Of a stretch of 64,000 bases of DNA, positions 21,884-30,557 are shown piece after piece. Where the stretch lies: the NCBI GenBank assembly GCA_965116245.1, contig OZ220497.1, positions 1-64,000 of the forward strand. The letters are read 5' to 3'. Made by a program: the position numbers and the translations under genes. Every line of letters begins with the position of its first letter. Position 1 is the stretch's first letter. The notes under the pieces were generated by a model, which worked only from the letters and a program-made list of their open reading frames with translations, was not told the origin of the DNA and made no database searches. This DNA is from Poriferisodalis sp965116245 (GTDB lineage Bacteria; Actinomycetota; Acidimicrobiia; Acidimicrobiales; Poriferisodalaceae).

Positions 21884-22834
21884 CTAGAGCGCCTCAAGCC
21901 TCGGTTTGACTTCGGCCGCAATCCACTCAGCAATGGTGTCGTCCTCGTGGCAGAAGTGTTCAAACACGACCTCGTCGAGGCCCAGCTCGCGCAGGCGGCC
22001 GCAGTGGTCCACCAGTTCCTCAACTGATCCGCGCCACGGACCATGACCGGCTGCAATGGCATCGTCAACGGTCATGCCGGTGCCCTCGGGCGCCATCATG
22101 TCCAAGAAGCGCTGCAACGCCATGGCTTCGTGGTGCTCATCGGGGCCAATGGTGGCGAATATGAGCATTGACTTACGGATCTCGGTGTGGTCGCGGCCAA
22201 TGTCCTCGCAGTGCCGGGCAAGGGCTTCGGTAGCTTCCCGAAACTCGTCGATGCCCAGCGGTGTGGCATTCCACTCATGGGCGTGCTCGGCTGCGATGCG
22301 CAGCGTGCGTCGTGGCCCGGTGCCACCAATGAGGATCGGTGGTCGTCCAGCAGATGGGTGCGGCTGAGAGTTCGTCCCGCTGATGCGATAGTAGGCGCCA
22401 TCGAAGGTGCCCGACTCGGAGTACCAAAGCTGCTTCATCAGCGCTATGGCCTCTTCGAGCCGGTCGTAGCGTTCGCGAGCAGCCGGAAAGTACACGCCGT
22501 AAACCTCATGCTCGTCGGGGTACCAGCCCGCGCCGAGCCCTATTACGAAGCGACCGCCAGCAAGCGAGTCAAGTTGTTGAGCCATGCGGCCCATGTTGAC
22601 CGGCTCGCGGAACGTGACCGGCGTAACCAGCGGCCCGAAGCGAATGCGCTCAGTTTCCTCGGCTGCCATGACGAACGATAAGTAAACGTCAATGGCGTCC
22701 TTCTGCTTGCCATTGAAGTAGTGGTCGGAACGAAACAGCGAGTGAAACCCCAGCCGCTCAACCAGCCGACAAATATGCCGCCACCGCTCCCAACTGAGAG
22801 GCGTAGCCTCCCCGATAATCACCCCAACATCCAT
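21884..22834 (-). CDS. LLM class F420-dependent oxidoreductase
   Basis: 316-residue luciferase-like oxidoreductase. Residues 1-60 (VGVIIGEA...CRLVERLGFHSLFRSDHYF) and the SLAGGRFVIGLGAGWYPDEHEVYG segment match the F420-dependent subgroup common in actinobacteria. A strong ribosome-binding site GGAGGGTGGG precedes the ATG. It lies upstream of the VOC-quinone reductase pair on the same strand with a 168-base gap, so it may be a separate unit. Substrate unknown. Confidence 0.9.
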   Translation of the reverse strand: MDVGVIIGEATPLSWERWRHICRLVERLGFHSLFRSDHYFNGKQKDAIDVYLSFVMAAEETERIRFGPLVTPVTFREPVNMGRMAQQLDSLAGGRFVIGLGAGWYPDEHEVYGVYFPAARERYDRLEEAIALMKQLWYSESGTFDGAYYRISGTNSQPHPSAGRPPILIGGTGPRRTLRIAAEHAHEWNATPLGIDEFREATEALARHCEDIGRDHTEIRKSMLIFATIGPDEHHEAMALQRFLDMMAPEGTGMTVDDAIAAGHGPWRGSVEELVDHCGRLRELGLDEVVFEHFCHEDDTIAEWIAAEVKPRLEAL

Positions 22835-22870
22835 AACCCACCCTCCCCGTCACGCCAACCCGTCACCGAA

Positions 22871-23785
22871 TTACTTCTTGAGTTCCTGCTTTAGTTCAGC
22901 GAGCGTTGGACCGTTGGGCATCCTCCAGTACTTCAAGCCGTTGGCGCTTGACCAACCGAATACGAACGCCGCAGTCGCCGAAGGTGAGCCAGGTTCGCCA
23001 CCATCTTCAATTTTGATGAGGCCACTCGCCGTGACCGTTGCCCAATAGGTGACGCCCTTATTCGTGCAGGCTAAACGAGTATTGACCTCAATCAGACCTG
23101 CGTGGATAAGATCTTGGATAACGCCGCGTTTGCCACCCCTGTTGCTCGCTTTATTTGTGGGTAGCTCGGCGCACCGAAACTGAGGGTCCGGAGCGTCAGT
23201 TAATGTCGGCGTCTCCTGAGGTCTATCGTCCCGCTCGTGATCCCCAGCTACCGTGAGGATTCGACGGCCTACTAGATCCTCGTACACCTTCACACTCAAC
23301 ACCCTAACCGAGCCCTCATCTGGAGACAGGCTCTTCAGCGCAGCGCTGGTTTGGTCGTCAAAGTCACCGGCGACAAGCACGAGCCGCGGAGGTTTCTGGA
23401 CTTGACGCGGCCATTGTGTTCCGGTGAATGCAGTCCATCCTGAGTTAAACGCATCGGGTCCATCGGGATACATAGCTTCAAGTTCACCCAAGCTCATGAC
23501 CGCAGCTTGGCCAGCATACTCCAAGCACTGCGCGATCTGTTCGCGATCGCTACCTCGCTTGACTTCAATGACGTGGATGTAGCCATCAACATCAAGAGCT
23601 AATATGTCGGGACGGAGACCATTGGCCATTCTCGGCTCGCTAGCAACCGGAAGGAGCCGAACACCAGTTAGCGCTTCAAGATTTGACCACAGAAGGTCCT
23701 GAATATCCCTCTCGTACAGATCCGGACCTGGTGGCACATGACGAAACTGCACGAGTCGGTCGCGACCAATCTCAAACAATCGCAT
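22871..23785 (-). CDS. PD-(D/E)XK nuclease-like protein with C-terminal RAMA-like domain
   Basis: 304 residues. The N-terminal half has a NucS/DUF91-like nuclease core: Glu in YERDIQDLLWSN, Asp in RPDILALD, the EVKR strand (about residues 76-79) and QIAQCLEYAG. The last ~75 residues (KGVTYWATVTASGLIKIEDG, SPSATAAFVFGW, NGLKYWRMPNGPTLAELK) resemble the RAMA domain predicted to recognise modified bases. Together this suggests a modification-sensing endonuclease, perhaps anti-phage; function is inference. The ATG at 23785 is preferred (GGAAGGA six bases upstream) over one 33 bases earlier. Confidence 0.75.
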   Translation of the reverse strand: MRLFEIGRDRLVQFRHVPPGPDLYERDIQDLLWSNLEALTGVRLLPVASEPRMANGLRPDILALDVDGYIHVIEVKRGSDREQIAQCLEYAGQAAVMSLGELEAMYPDGPDAFNSGWTAFTGTQWPRQVQKPPRLVLVAGDFDDQTSAALKSLSPDEGSVRVLSVKVYEDLVGRRILTVAGDHERDDRPQETPTLTDAPDPQFRCAELPTNKASNRGGKRGVIQDLIHAGLIEVNTRLACTNKGVTYWATVTASGLIKIEDGGEPGSPSATAAFVFGWSSANGLKYWRMPNGPTLAELKQELKK

Positions 23786-23936
23786 GGCTGTCCTTCCGCC
23801 AATCATTACCAACTGCAACTACACCCCGACAGCCGAGCCAGAAATGGCCTTTTACACTCATCAACACACCACCCAAATCAGACACGAAAACCCGCACACC
23901 TCAGTCACCCATAAACCCAGAGCGAATCAGTTTACG

Positions 23937-24317
23937 CTAGACATGTAACACAACTGTACCTGAGGATCTGTCATGCCAACCCTGATACGACTGATGCCAC
24001 AACACACTCGCGAAACACAGAATCCAACCCACAATTGTGAACGACAGCAAAAAAGGAATCACCCCGCGACTGAACGCTTTACCACACCCTGGCGAACTGC
24101 CATCTGCCGCGTTGACCACCTTGACACCACAAATGAGCTTACCGAGCGTCCGACCGTGACGTGCCATAGACCACCAATACACAAACACCGTCAATATCGC
24201 CAGCAGAAGAAACGCATCAACACACCACGCCACCAACCGCCGCAACGGACTAGCCAACTCTACTGTATCGCCATTATCTAACGTAACCCAACCACTGCTG
24301 CCAACTCCACTCACCAT
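23937..24317 (-). CDS. RDD family membrane protein
   Basis: About 126 residues with two clear membrane segments (LVAWCVDAFLLLAILTVFVYWW and IPFLLSFTIVGWILCFASVLW). The RDD pattern of an Arg and Asp in the first helix (RRLVAWCVDAF), GRTLGKLICGVKVV between helices, and QGWHDRSSGTVV at the end are all present. The start at 24317 has AGGTGGGAACAAC upstream; a start seven codons earlier is possible. RDD proteins are short integral membrane proteins, mostly of unknown role. Local base composition is more A+C-rich than in the flanks. Confidence 0.8.
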   Translation of the reverse strand: MVSGVGSSGWVTLDNGDTVELASPLRRLVAWCVDAFLLLAILTVFVYWWSMARHGRTLGKLICGVKVVNAADGSSPGCGKAFSRGVIPFLLSFTIVGWILCFASVLWHQSYQGWHDRSSGTVVLHV

Positions 24318-24402
24318 GTTGTTCCCACCTTGGCACACTCCATCACGCTCCCCGAACCTACCATAGGGGGCAAGCTCCTGATTCTCGATGCGCGACCCAT
24401 GG

Positions 24403-25152
24403 TCAGTTTCCGCCAGCGATTAGTGGCATCTGGTTGTAGAGCAAACCGTCAAGTTCACGGCCGCGTGCCTTTGGGGCTCGGCCTCCCCATTGCTTGAAGA
24501 AGAAAGCAACGTCCGCAGTTCCACACTGGTCTCGTAGATCGCGGACCCAATCCTCGTCCATGGTTCGGGCGTTCGCGCCGCTCTCGCCTCCGGCAATCAA
24601 CCAATCGACTAAAGTCAGGTCAAGATTCGCTAGCGGACCGAGAAGCGGCTCTGCGCTGACAAAGCGTACGGCAGCGTCGACCGCCCGCAGATGGTCAATG
24701 CGGAAGGTGTAGCGATCAGACTCAACGCTTACACCCATCCAGACGTTCTCAGGCCAGTCAAGATCGCAGGCGAGGGTCGCGAGGCGCTTCGACCGCTTAG
24801 TGAGCACCTGGTAGGCGTGCTGGGGCGTATCGACCATGACATCAAACACCCGCTGAATGAAACTGAACGGAACGTCGGGGTGGAACAGATCGCTCATTGA
24901 ATTCACGAAAATGAGCCGCGGCGACTTCCAACGGTACGGTGCGTCGAGGGTGCCTTCGTGCAGCGTCAGTGCGAAGCCCGGGCCACTCGTCCTGGGATCA
25001 CCGTCGTTCTGGTACTTCGCCTGTCCCATGGCTTGCAGCCGCTTCGCAAGCGTGAGGGCGTAGCAGTTGTCGCAACCGGGCGACGTCTTGTTGCAGCCCG
25101 TGGTCGGGTTCCATGTCACCTCCGTCCACTCAATCCCAGACCGATCAGCCAT
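24403..25152 (-). CDS. phage Gp37/Gp68-like protein (DUF5131)
   Basis: 249 residues. It begins with the family signature SGIEWTEVTWNPTTGC and has a Cys cluster at residues 20, 27 and 30 (GCNKTSPGCDNCYA) that looks like a radical-SAM-type iron-sulfur site. Further conserved parts are PRLIFVNSMSDLFHPDVP, YQVLTKRSKR, VWMGVSVE and IAGGESGANARTMDEDWVRDLRDQC with FFFKQWGG. The family occurs in phages and mobile islands, often with a three-Cys-motif partner (TcmP), which is not seen here. AGGAGAG precedes the ATG. The reaction is unknown. Confidence 0.88.
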   Translation of the reverse strand: MADRSGIEWTEVTWNPTTGCNKTSPGCDNCYALTLAKRLQAMGQAKYQNDGDPRTSGPGFALTLHEGTLDAPYRWKSPRLIFVNSMSDLFHPDVPFSFIQRVFDVMVDTPQHAYQVLTKRSKRLATLACDLDWPENVWMGVSVESDRYTFRIDHLRAVDAAVRFVSAEPLLGPLANLDLTLVDWLIAGGESGANARTMDEDWVRDLRDQCGTADVAFFFKQWGGRAPKARGRELDGLLYNQMPLIAGGN

Positions 25153-25230
25153 GCTCAGACTCTCCTGCTCGGTCTCTGTCTAGTCCGAGGATACGGATGG
25201 GTTGTGACATGCGAACCCGCCGTCCTCAGA

Positions 25231-25638
25231 TTAGGTGGCGTTAGCTATACTGCGGTCTAAGAGCCCCGCAATTGTTTCGTGCGCTTCGGCGAGATTCTCT
25301 ATACCTTCCTGCCTATTTTCGTAGATACCTTTAAGGTAGATTTTCTGCTCGTTCAAGAAATCGGCATCTCTTGGATTGAGTCGTGTCTGTTCCAACAGCG
25401 CTCGGAGCTTCGTCGAGTTTTCTCTCGACGACTCAGCCCATTTTACTACAATGTCCCGGTTATAGAATGCCATTTGCTGTAGTGCTTCGCTTAAGCAATC
25501 TCTCATTACACGATTGATTACGGCAATCGACAGCAGCGACTGCTGCACTTCTTCCATTGCTTGTTGTAGTTCCTTTAGCACCAATGCGTTCTCGTCGTTC
25601 GCATTCTTCAGCTCCCTAACGGCTTTTCTGTCTGTCAT
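25231..25638 (-). CDS. coiled-coil protein of unknown function
   Basis: 135 residues, nearly all predicted alpha-helical with a heptad-like pattern (ENALVLKELQQAMEEVQQSLLSIAVINRVM); no signal peptide or membrane segment. The DNA is distinctly more AT-rich than the neighbours (many TTT/ATA/TAT triplets), which suggests recent acquisition. It is transcribed toward the Gp37/Gp68-like gene 79 bases away and could be its accessory. No family was recognised. Confidence 0.65.
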   Translation of the reverse strand: MTDRKAVRELKNANDENALVLKELQQAMEEVQQSLLSIAVINRVMRDCLSEALQQMAFYNRDIVVKWAESSRENSTKLRALLEQTRLNPRDADFLNEQKIYLKGIYENRQEGIENLAEAHETIAGLLDRSIANAT

Positions 25639-25726
25639 TGTCTACATCCAATTCGGCTGTGAGTCGCTATTCGTTTGTGGACTATAGTCTGCCACAATCA
25701 AGAACAAGTGGAGGTCGTACAACGCC

Positions 25727-26152
25727 ATGTCAGAAACTGCCGAAACTCACTCACTTACACTCACAGGTGCCCAAAGAGTGCTGGATGCCGCGCTGCACAA
25801 GGCCGAAGCCATGGGCCAGCGGTTCTGCATTGCCGTGACTGACTCCGCTGGCGAGGCAATTGTCACGGCTCGCATGGATGGCGCCCCACGCCTGTCTGCG
25901 GGCATTGCCCTAAACAAGGCCTACACAGTCACCGGATTCGGAGGCATGCCGAGCGGAGACTGGTGGGATCTAATCAAGGACGAACCAGCTCTCGTACACG
26001 GCATCACCCACACGCCGCGCCTAGTCGTGTTCGGAGGCGGAGTTGGCATATTCGTGGACCACAACTTGGTAGGCGCCATCGGCGTCTCGGGGGGTTCAGC
26101 CCAGCAGGACACCCAAGTCGCCGAAGCGGGTGCGGAAGCGCTCGCTCGCTAG
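25727..26152 (+). CDS. GlcG/HbpS family heme-binding-type protein
   Basis: 141 residues of the DUF336/HbpS-GlcG family. Visible pattern: LTLTGAQRVLDAALHKAEAMG at the N-terminus, IAVTDSAGEAIVTARMDGA, the LNKAYTVTGFG region, GGGVGIFVDHNLVGAIGVSGGSAQQDTQVAEAG at the C-terminus. Members bind heme or act as subunits in small-molecule catabolism. No signal peptide is seen, so it is probably cytosolic. GGAGG lies about 11 bases upstream of the ATG. It converges with the RraA-like gene (11 bases between stops). Confidence 0.9.
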   Translation: MSETAETHSLTLTGAQRVLDAALHKAEAMGQRFCIAVTDSAGEAIVTARMDGAPRLSAGIALNKAYTVTGFGGMPSGDWWDLIKDEPALVHGITHTPRLVVFGGGVGIFVDHNLVGAIGVSGGSAQQDTQVAEAGAEALAR

Positions 26153-26163
26153 GCGCTTGCGGA

Positions 26164-26898
26164 TCAGGTGCCACTCTCGTTGCGCTGCGCTAGCCACGCT
26201 TCAAACTCTGCTCGACGGTCCTTGGCGATGGGGAACGTCCCAACGGAGCTGTCGCCAGCCGCTACCCGTTCAATGGCCCACTCTTCCTCAATTTCCTGGG
26301 TGTAGGAATCGTCGGCGATTTCCTCAGCGAGCAACGCCGGAACAACTACAGCCCCCTCGCCATCACCCACGATGATGTCGCCAGGCAACACTGTCACGCC
26401 AGCACATGCGATGGGCACCTGATGTTCAAGCGGTGTGTGAAGTCGGCCGAGCGTCGCAGCATGAGACGACTGGTGATAGACGGGCAGTCCGACATCTGCC
26501 ACCGCAGGCGTGTCACGCAAGGCGCCATCGGTGACGAATCCGGAAGCGCCGAGGTACTTGATGCGCATCGTGAAGATGTCGCCGATGGTGCCAGCGTGGG
26601 GTTCACCCCGAGCCTCCACGATCAGCACCTCTTCATGCTCAATTGACTCCACTGCGCGTCGCTGGGCGTTCGGGCCCTGCAGTCGCCGCTCGAAGTCCTC
26701 GCGTTTGGGCACAAAGCGCAACGTGTGCGCGTAACCGAGCATGCGTTGGCCTTCGTTCAACGGTCGCAGCCCATTTAGGAAGCTGTTGCGCATACCGCGC
26801 CGCTGCATCTGGCCCGCAAGTGTCGCAGTGGACACCGCGTTGAACTTCTTTCTCATGTCGTCAGTGAGCATCACCGGACGATGTTCTGCCTCAGCCAT
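26164..26898 (-). CDS. RraA-like / 4-hydroxy-4-methyl-2-oxoglutarate aldolase family protein
   Basis: 244 residues. Core motifs of the RraA/HMG-aldolase family are seen: STATLAGQMQRRG, GTIGDIFTMRIKYLGASGFVTDGALRD (the Gly-rich loop and catalytic Arg/Asp of the class II pyruvate aldolase type) and LPGDIIVGDGEGAVVVP. Members with the metal-binding GxxxRD set are aldolases or decarboxylases; others only regulate RNase E. With a catabolic setting and no RNase E nearby, an aldolase is more likely. The start at 26898 has AAAGGGG just upstream; a longer reading to 27243 would run through the divergent promoter. Confidence 0.88.
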   Translation of the reverse strand: MAEAEHRPVMLTDDMRKKFNAVSTATLAGQMQRRGMRNSFLNGLRPLNEGQRMLGYAHTLRFVPKREDFERRLQGPNAQRRAVESIEHEEVLIVEARGEPHAGTIGDIFTMRIKYLGASGFVTDGALRDTPAVADVGLPVYHQSSHAATLGRLHTPLEHQVPIACAGVTVLPGDIIVGDGEGAVVVPALLAEEIADDSYTQEIEEEWAIERVAAGDSSVGTFPIAKDRRAEFEAWLAQRNESGT

Positions 26899-27103
26899 CA
26901 GAACCCCTTTGTACGTTTCCCGTTGCCTTGCGCTGATCATCATTGCACCACAACCTTGCGCCTTGAGCCGGGCCTTGCGGGGACTGCCTGTTGGTGCGCT
27001 AGCTGCCAGGTAGGTAATCGGCGCGAGCTGAAATCTAGGTAGCGCTCGCTGCAAACGTTGTTCAAAGTACAGACTAGTGTGTACAGACCAAGAGGGGGAA
27101 ACT
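26899..27103. promoter_or_regulatory. divergent promoter region with 18-bp palindrome
   Basis: 205 bases between the RraA-like gene and the substrate-binding protein gene. An 18-bp near-perfect palindrome centred on ACTAGT (GTACAGACTAGTGTGTAC, 27067-27084; two mismatched positions) lies 20 bases before the start at 27104. The half-site GTACAGAC recurs directly after it at 27081. A dimeric regulator site is likely. Confidence 0.5.
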
Positions 27104-28525
27104 ATGACTCGCAAGTTGGCAGCAATCGCGTTCGTATTTGTGCTGGTGGCGGCGTGCGGCAGCGATGACGACACCAGCGCGGACGAAACGACGCCTGCGG
27201 TCACGGTCGCCGACACCTCTGATGATGCGTCATCTGACGACACCTCAGACGCCGCATCGACCGCACCACGTGAGTACGGGGACCAGGCGGGCGATCATTG
27301 CGGGCTAGGTACCGGCGAACCGGCGACTGGTGAACCGATCGTGATCGGCAATGTCACGACCTCAATCCCTGGCATCGACTTCTCAAGCGGCCCGCTAATG
27401 ATGCAGGCCTACTTCGAATGCGTGAACGCCAACGGCGGCATTCACGGACGGCCCATCGAGATGGTGTGGGAGAACGACAACGGCATCCCCGAAGACGCTG
27501 CTGCTGCCGCCCGCAAGCTGATTGAAACCGACCGGCTCATAGCCATCGGCGGCGGATTCTCAATTCTGGACTGCGCCGTCAACGCCGCCTACTACGAAGA
27601 ACAGGGCTACAACGTCGTCCTGGCTGGCGTGCCCGCAGAGTGCTTCAGCTCGCCGAACATCGCAGCTACCAACATGGGACCCGCGTATTCGCTGCTCGGC
27701 GCAGCACAGGCAGTGATCGCCAAGAACGCCACCAACAAGATCGTGACTTCGACCGGCGTGTCGCCGGCTGCGGAGTACGGCAACTCACTGGCAGGTCTCT
27801 ACATCGAACAGTCTGGCCTGGAATGGGAAGATGTTCAGTATGAGCTACCGATTCAGGATGCCACTTCGGCGGCTCTTGACCTGGTCAACCGTGCCGGCGA
27901 CGGCGGAGGTGTGCTGCTCAACTACACCCCACCCGAGGGCCTCAAGATTCTCAAAGCCGCTGAGGAACAGGGACTGATTGACCGGGTCATCTGGGGTTCG
28001 TCAACCCCGCTCAACGACAGCTCCGTAGCGGTAGCGCTTGGCCCCGCATGGACTGGCAAGGTCAACGTCAACGCCGAGTTCAGCTTGCTGGACGACGCCC
28101 GGCCAGACATTGAGCTGTACCGACAGGTGACAGCCGAATACAACCCGGACCCCACTCTGGGCAGCTTTCAGCAGATGGGTTTTGTGGCGGGACGGATCAT
28201 CGTGCATGCCCTGCTGGGCATGGACCCGGCCGATCTGGATGATCCCGTTGCGGTGAACGCCGCCATTGGCGCCATCAAGAACTTCCAGTCGGATCACCTG
28301 TGCAAACCGTGGTACTTCGGTGGCTTGCCACTTGGCAACGTTCCGAATAACTGGGACTACAACGTGGTGCCCGATGGCGTGGACCGAATGGTTGACGACA
28401 GTGGTTGCTTTGAGATCGCGGCCATAGATCCAATCCTGATCGCTGTCCGCGAGGCTGAAGCGGGCGGCGGACTCACCTCTGAGGAGCCGAACAACTGGAC
28501 GGGCGGTCTGGCGGGGGCAAGCTGA
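27104..28525 (+). CDS. LIV-type ABC transporter substrate-binding lipoprotein
   Basis: 473 residues. Lipoprotein signal peptide with lipobox LVAAC and Cys18, then an Asp/Thr/Ser-rich flexible tether (19-65), then the periplasmic-binding-protein type 1 fold (IVIGNVTTSIPG, CVNANGGIHGRPIEMVWENDNG, RKLIETDRLIAIGGG). Full-length and intact. AGAGGGGGAA gives a strong ribosome-binding site for the ATG at 27104. It heads a five-gene importer set followed by two permeases and two ATPases. Substrate cannot be told from sequence; the adjacent amidase and aldolase suggest an amide, amino acid or small organic acid. Confidence 0.92.
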   Translation: MTRKLAAIAFVFVLVAACGSDDDTSADETTPAVTVADTSDDASSDDTSDAASTAPREYGDQAGDHCGLGTGEPATGEPIVIGNVTTSIPGIDFSSGPLMMQAYFECVNANGGIHGRPIEMVWENDNGIPEDAAAAARKLIETDRLIAIGGGFSILDCAVNAAYYEEQGYNVVLAGVPAECFSSPNIAATNMGPAYSLLGAAQAVIAKNATNKIVTSTGVSPAAEYGNSLAGLYIEQSGLEWEDVQYELPIQDATSAALDLVNRAGDGGGVLLNYTPPEGLKILKAAEEQGLIDRVIWGSSTPLNDSSVAVALGPAWTGKVNVNAEFSLLDDARPDIELYRQVTAEYNPDPTLGSFQQMGFVAGRIIVHALLGMDPADLDDPVAVNAAIGAIKNFQSDHLCKPWYFGGLPLGNVPNNWDYNVVPDGVDRMVDDSGCFEIAAIDPILIAVREAEAGGGLTSEEPNNWTGGLAGAS

Positions 28526-28605
28526 TCTGGCCGTCGATAGCGACTCCAGCAAATTCCGGTCCTATGCGACGCTGCTACTAAGTCAAGCTGCGAACATCGC
28601 TGCGG

Positions 28606-29532
28606 ATGCCTGACAGTTCAATACTCCTGCCATTCTTGATCCAAGGTTTGGCATTTGGAGCGATGTACGCGGTGACCGGGACGAGCATCGTCGTCCTCTA
28701 CCGCACCACAGGTGTCGTCAATTTGGCTTTCGGTGCCATTGGTTCGATGGCAGTTCACATCGTGTGGTCGCTCATGGGGGGCTCGATCATTTTGCCGGAA
28801 CCCCACGTTTCGGGGCTAAGGGTGTTGCTGTATCCGGCAGTCGTAGCCCTATGCGGTCTCATGTTCGTGATATACGGCAGAGTATTCGCGCCGCTGCTGG
28901 ACAAACGTGATCCGCTGGTGAAGTCCCTGGGAACCGTGGCATTGGCATTGTTCTTGATGGGGATCATGAAAGAGCGTTGGGACACGTCCAAGCCCCGCTC
29001 GCTGCACTTTCCCAAGTCGACCTTCAGCGTCGGTGGCACCGTTGTTTCGACCAATCAGATCCTTGCGCTGGCGTTCGCGCTAGCTGTCGTGATCGGCGTC
29101 GGCATCTACCTAAAGCGCACTGACACCGGCACCGCCATGCGGGCGATTGCCAACAACCGGGAGACCTCTGGCCTGCTGGGTGTACCGGTTGGCCGGGTGG
29201 AAGCGGTGGCCTGGTTCGGAGCAGGCTTGTTGTGCGGTTGCGTGTTCCTGCTTCTGCCGTCCCTGTTCAAGAGTATGGACCAAGCAACGCTCACCTGGTT
29301 TGTGATTCCAGCCCTTGCTGGCGCCATAGTGGGACAGCTCCGGTCGCTGTGGGTCACATTCGGGGCCAGCCTGCTCATCGGTGTGGTTGAGTCTCTGCTG
29401 ACCCCATTTAGCGGGAACCTGAAATTCCTGTCCGAACTGCGGCGACTGACTCCAGTTGTGTTCGCTGTAGTTGCCATCTTGTGGCTTTCGCGACGCCGAA
29501 CCATCGTGCTGGCCGGCAGGGAAATGTCATGA
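28606..29532 (+). CDS. livH: LIV-type ABC transporter permease (LivH-like)
   Basis: 308-residue inner-membrane permease with about eight hydrophobic segments. Typical start LIQGLAFGAMYAVTGTSIVVLYRTTGVVNLAFGAIGSM, and the cytoplasmic EAA-like loop TDTGTAMRAIANNRETSGLLGVPVGRV. It follows the binding-protein gene by 80 bases, and its stop overlaps the start of the second permease (ATGA). Forms a heterodimer with the next gene product. Confidence 0.93.
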   Translation: MPDSSILLPFLIQGLAFGAMYAVTGTSIVVLYRTTGVVNLAFGAIGSMAVHIVWSLMGGSIILPEPHVSGLRVLLYPAVVALCGLMFVIYGRVFAPLLDKRDPLVKSLGTVALALFLMGIMKERWDTSKPRSLHFPKSTFSVGGTVVSTNQILALAFALAVVIGVGIYLKRTDTGTAMRAIANNRETSGLLGVPVGRVEAVAWFGAGLLCGCVFLLLPSLFKSMDQATLTWFVIPALAGAIVGQLRSLWVTFGASLLIGVVESLLTPFSGNLKFLSELRRLTPVVFAVVAILWLSRRRTIVLAGREMS

Positions 29533-30557
29533 AGATGGGCCCAGCGAACGCGAGCACGTTGGAGTTCGGCCAATCCAGAGTCAAACAAGCGGTATCGCAC
29601 CGCTTATTCCAGCCGGTGATCGTGGTCGCATTGGTGTTGTTTGCGTTCTTCGGCATGCCGTCGATCTTTGACGCAACTTGGATCTTCAACTTCACACAGA
29701 TGGCGATTTACTCGATGGTTGCAGCCAGCGTGGGCATGCTGTACGGACGGGTCGGCTTGGTGTCACTGGGCCAGGTGGCGCCATATGGCATCGGTGCATG
29801 GGTGACGATCCGGCTGGCCTTCGCCACCGACATTCCCTACCCGTTGCTGTTGGTCATCGGCGGCGGCGCGGCTGCTGTCATTGGTGTGCTCATTGGCCTG
29901 CCCGCTTTGCGTGTGAGCGGGCTGTACCTGGCACTCGTGACGCTAATGCTGGCAGTCGGAGTTGAAGTAATCCTGTTCCGGCTGAAGTTCGCCAACGGTG
30001 GCCCCGGCTTCAACGGTCTCGCTCTGACCATGAGCGACCGGGCCCCAGTACCGCGGCCTGGTTTCGCCGAAGGAGACATTGCTTATTTCCGGTTTGTGGT
30101 GATCGTTACGTTTATCGTGTTCATGTTGGCGGTGGCTTTTTTGGCCACCAAGCCTGGCCGAGCTTGGGCGTCGGTACGCCAGAGCGAGCCCTCCGCGTTG
30201 GCTTCAGGCATCAGCATCACCCGCTACAAGCTGATGGCATTCGGACTGGCCGCATTTATGGCCGGTGTAGCAGGTGGACTGTTCGGCGCTCACGTGCAGT
30301 GGTCAATCGGCGTTGACCAGTTCAACCGGCAAGCGGCGTTGTTCCTGGTTGCTGTCGTGCTCATGGGTGGTACCGGCTCGTTGTGGGGAGCATTGCTGGC
30401 TGCGTTCTTCGCCAAGATTCTGCTGGATTTCCTGACGCAGAACGTCATCGGTCATCAGTTTTGGAACGACTTCTCGCTGACCATCTTCGGTATCGGGCTG
30501 ATGATCAATCTCATTCAAACCACGAAGGCGATGGACAAGAAAGGTCTGCTCGAATGA
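29529..30557 (+). CDS. livM: LIV-type ABC transporter permease (LivM-like)
   Basis: 342-residue permease starting at the ATG that overlaps the previous stop (ATGA at 29529-29532). Hydrophobic segments run from residue ~25 to the C-terminus. It contains GRVGLVSLGQVAPYGIGAWV, the family signature, GLPALRVSGLYLALVTLML, and the coupling loop KPGRAWASVRQSEPSALASGISITRYKLMAFGLAAFMAGVAGGL. Length is normal. It ends in an ATGA overlap with the first ATPase gene, indicating tight translational coupling. Confidence 0.93.
   Translation: MKMGPANASTLEFGQSRVKQAVSHRLFQPVIVVALVLFAFFGMPSIFDATWIFNFTQMAIYSMVAASVGMLYGRVGLVSLGQVAPYGIGAWVTIRLAFATDIPYPLLLVIGGGAAAVIGVLIGLPALRVSGLYLALVTLMLAVGVEVILFRLKFANGGPGFNGLALTMSDRAPVPRPGFAEGDIAYFRFVVIVTFIVFMLAVAFLATKPGRAWASVRQSEPSALASGISITRYKLMAFGLAAFMAGVAGGLFGAHVQWSIGVDQFNRQAALFLVAVVLMGGTGSLWGALLAAFFAKILLDFLTQNVIGHQFWNDFSLTIFGIGLMINLIQTTKAMDKKGLLE

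Noticed and set aside
26899..27243. N-terminal extension of the RraA-like protein
   Set aside because: It would cover the divergent promoter and the start of the binding-protein gene; the ATG at 26898 has a good ribosome-binding site.
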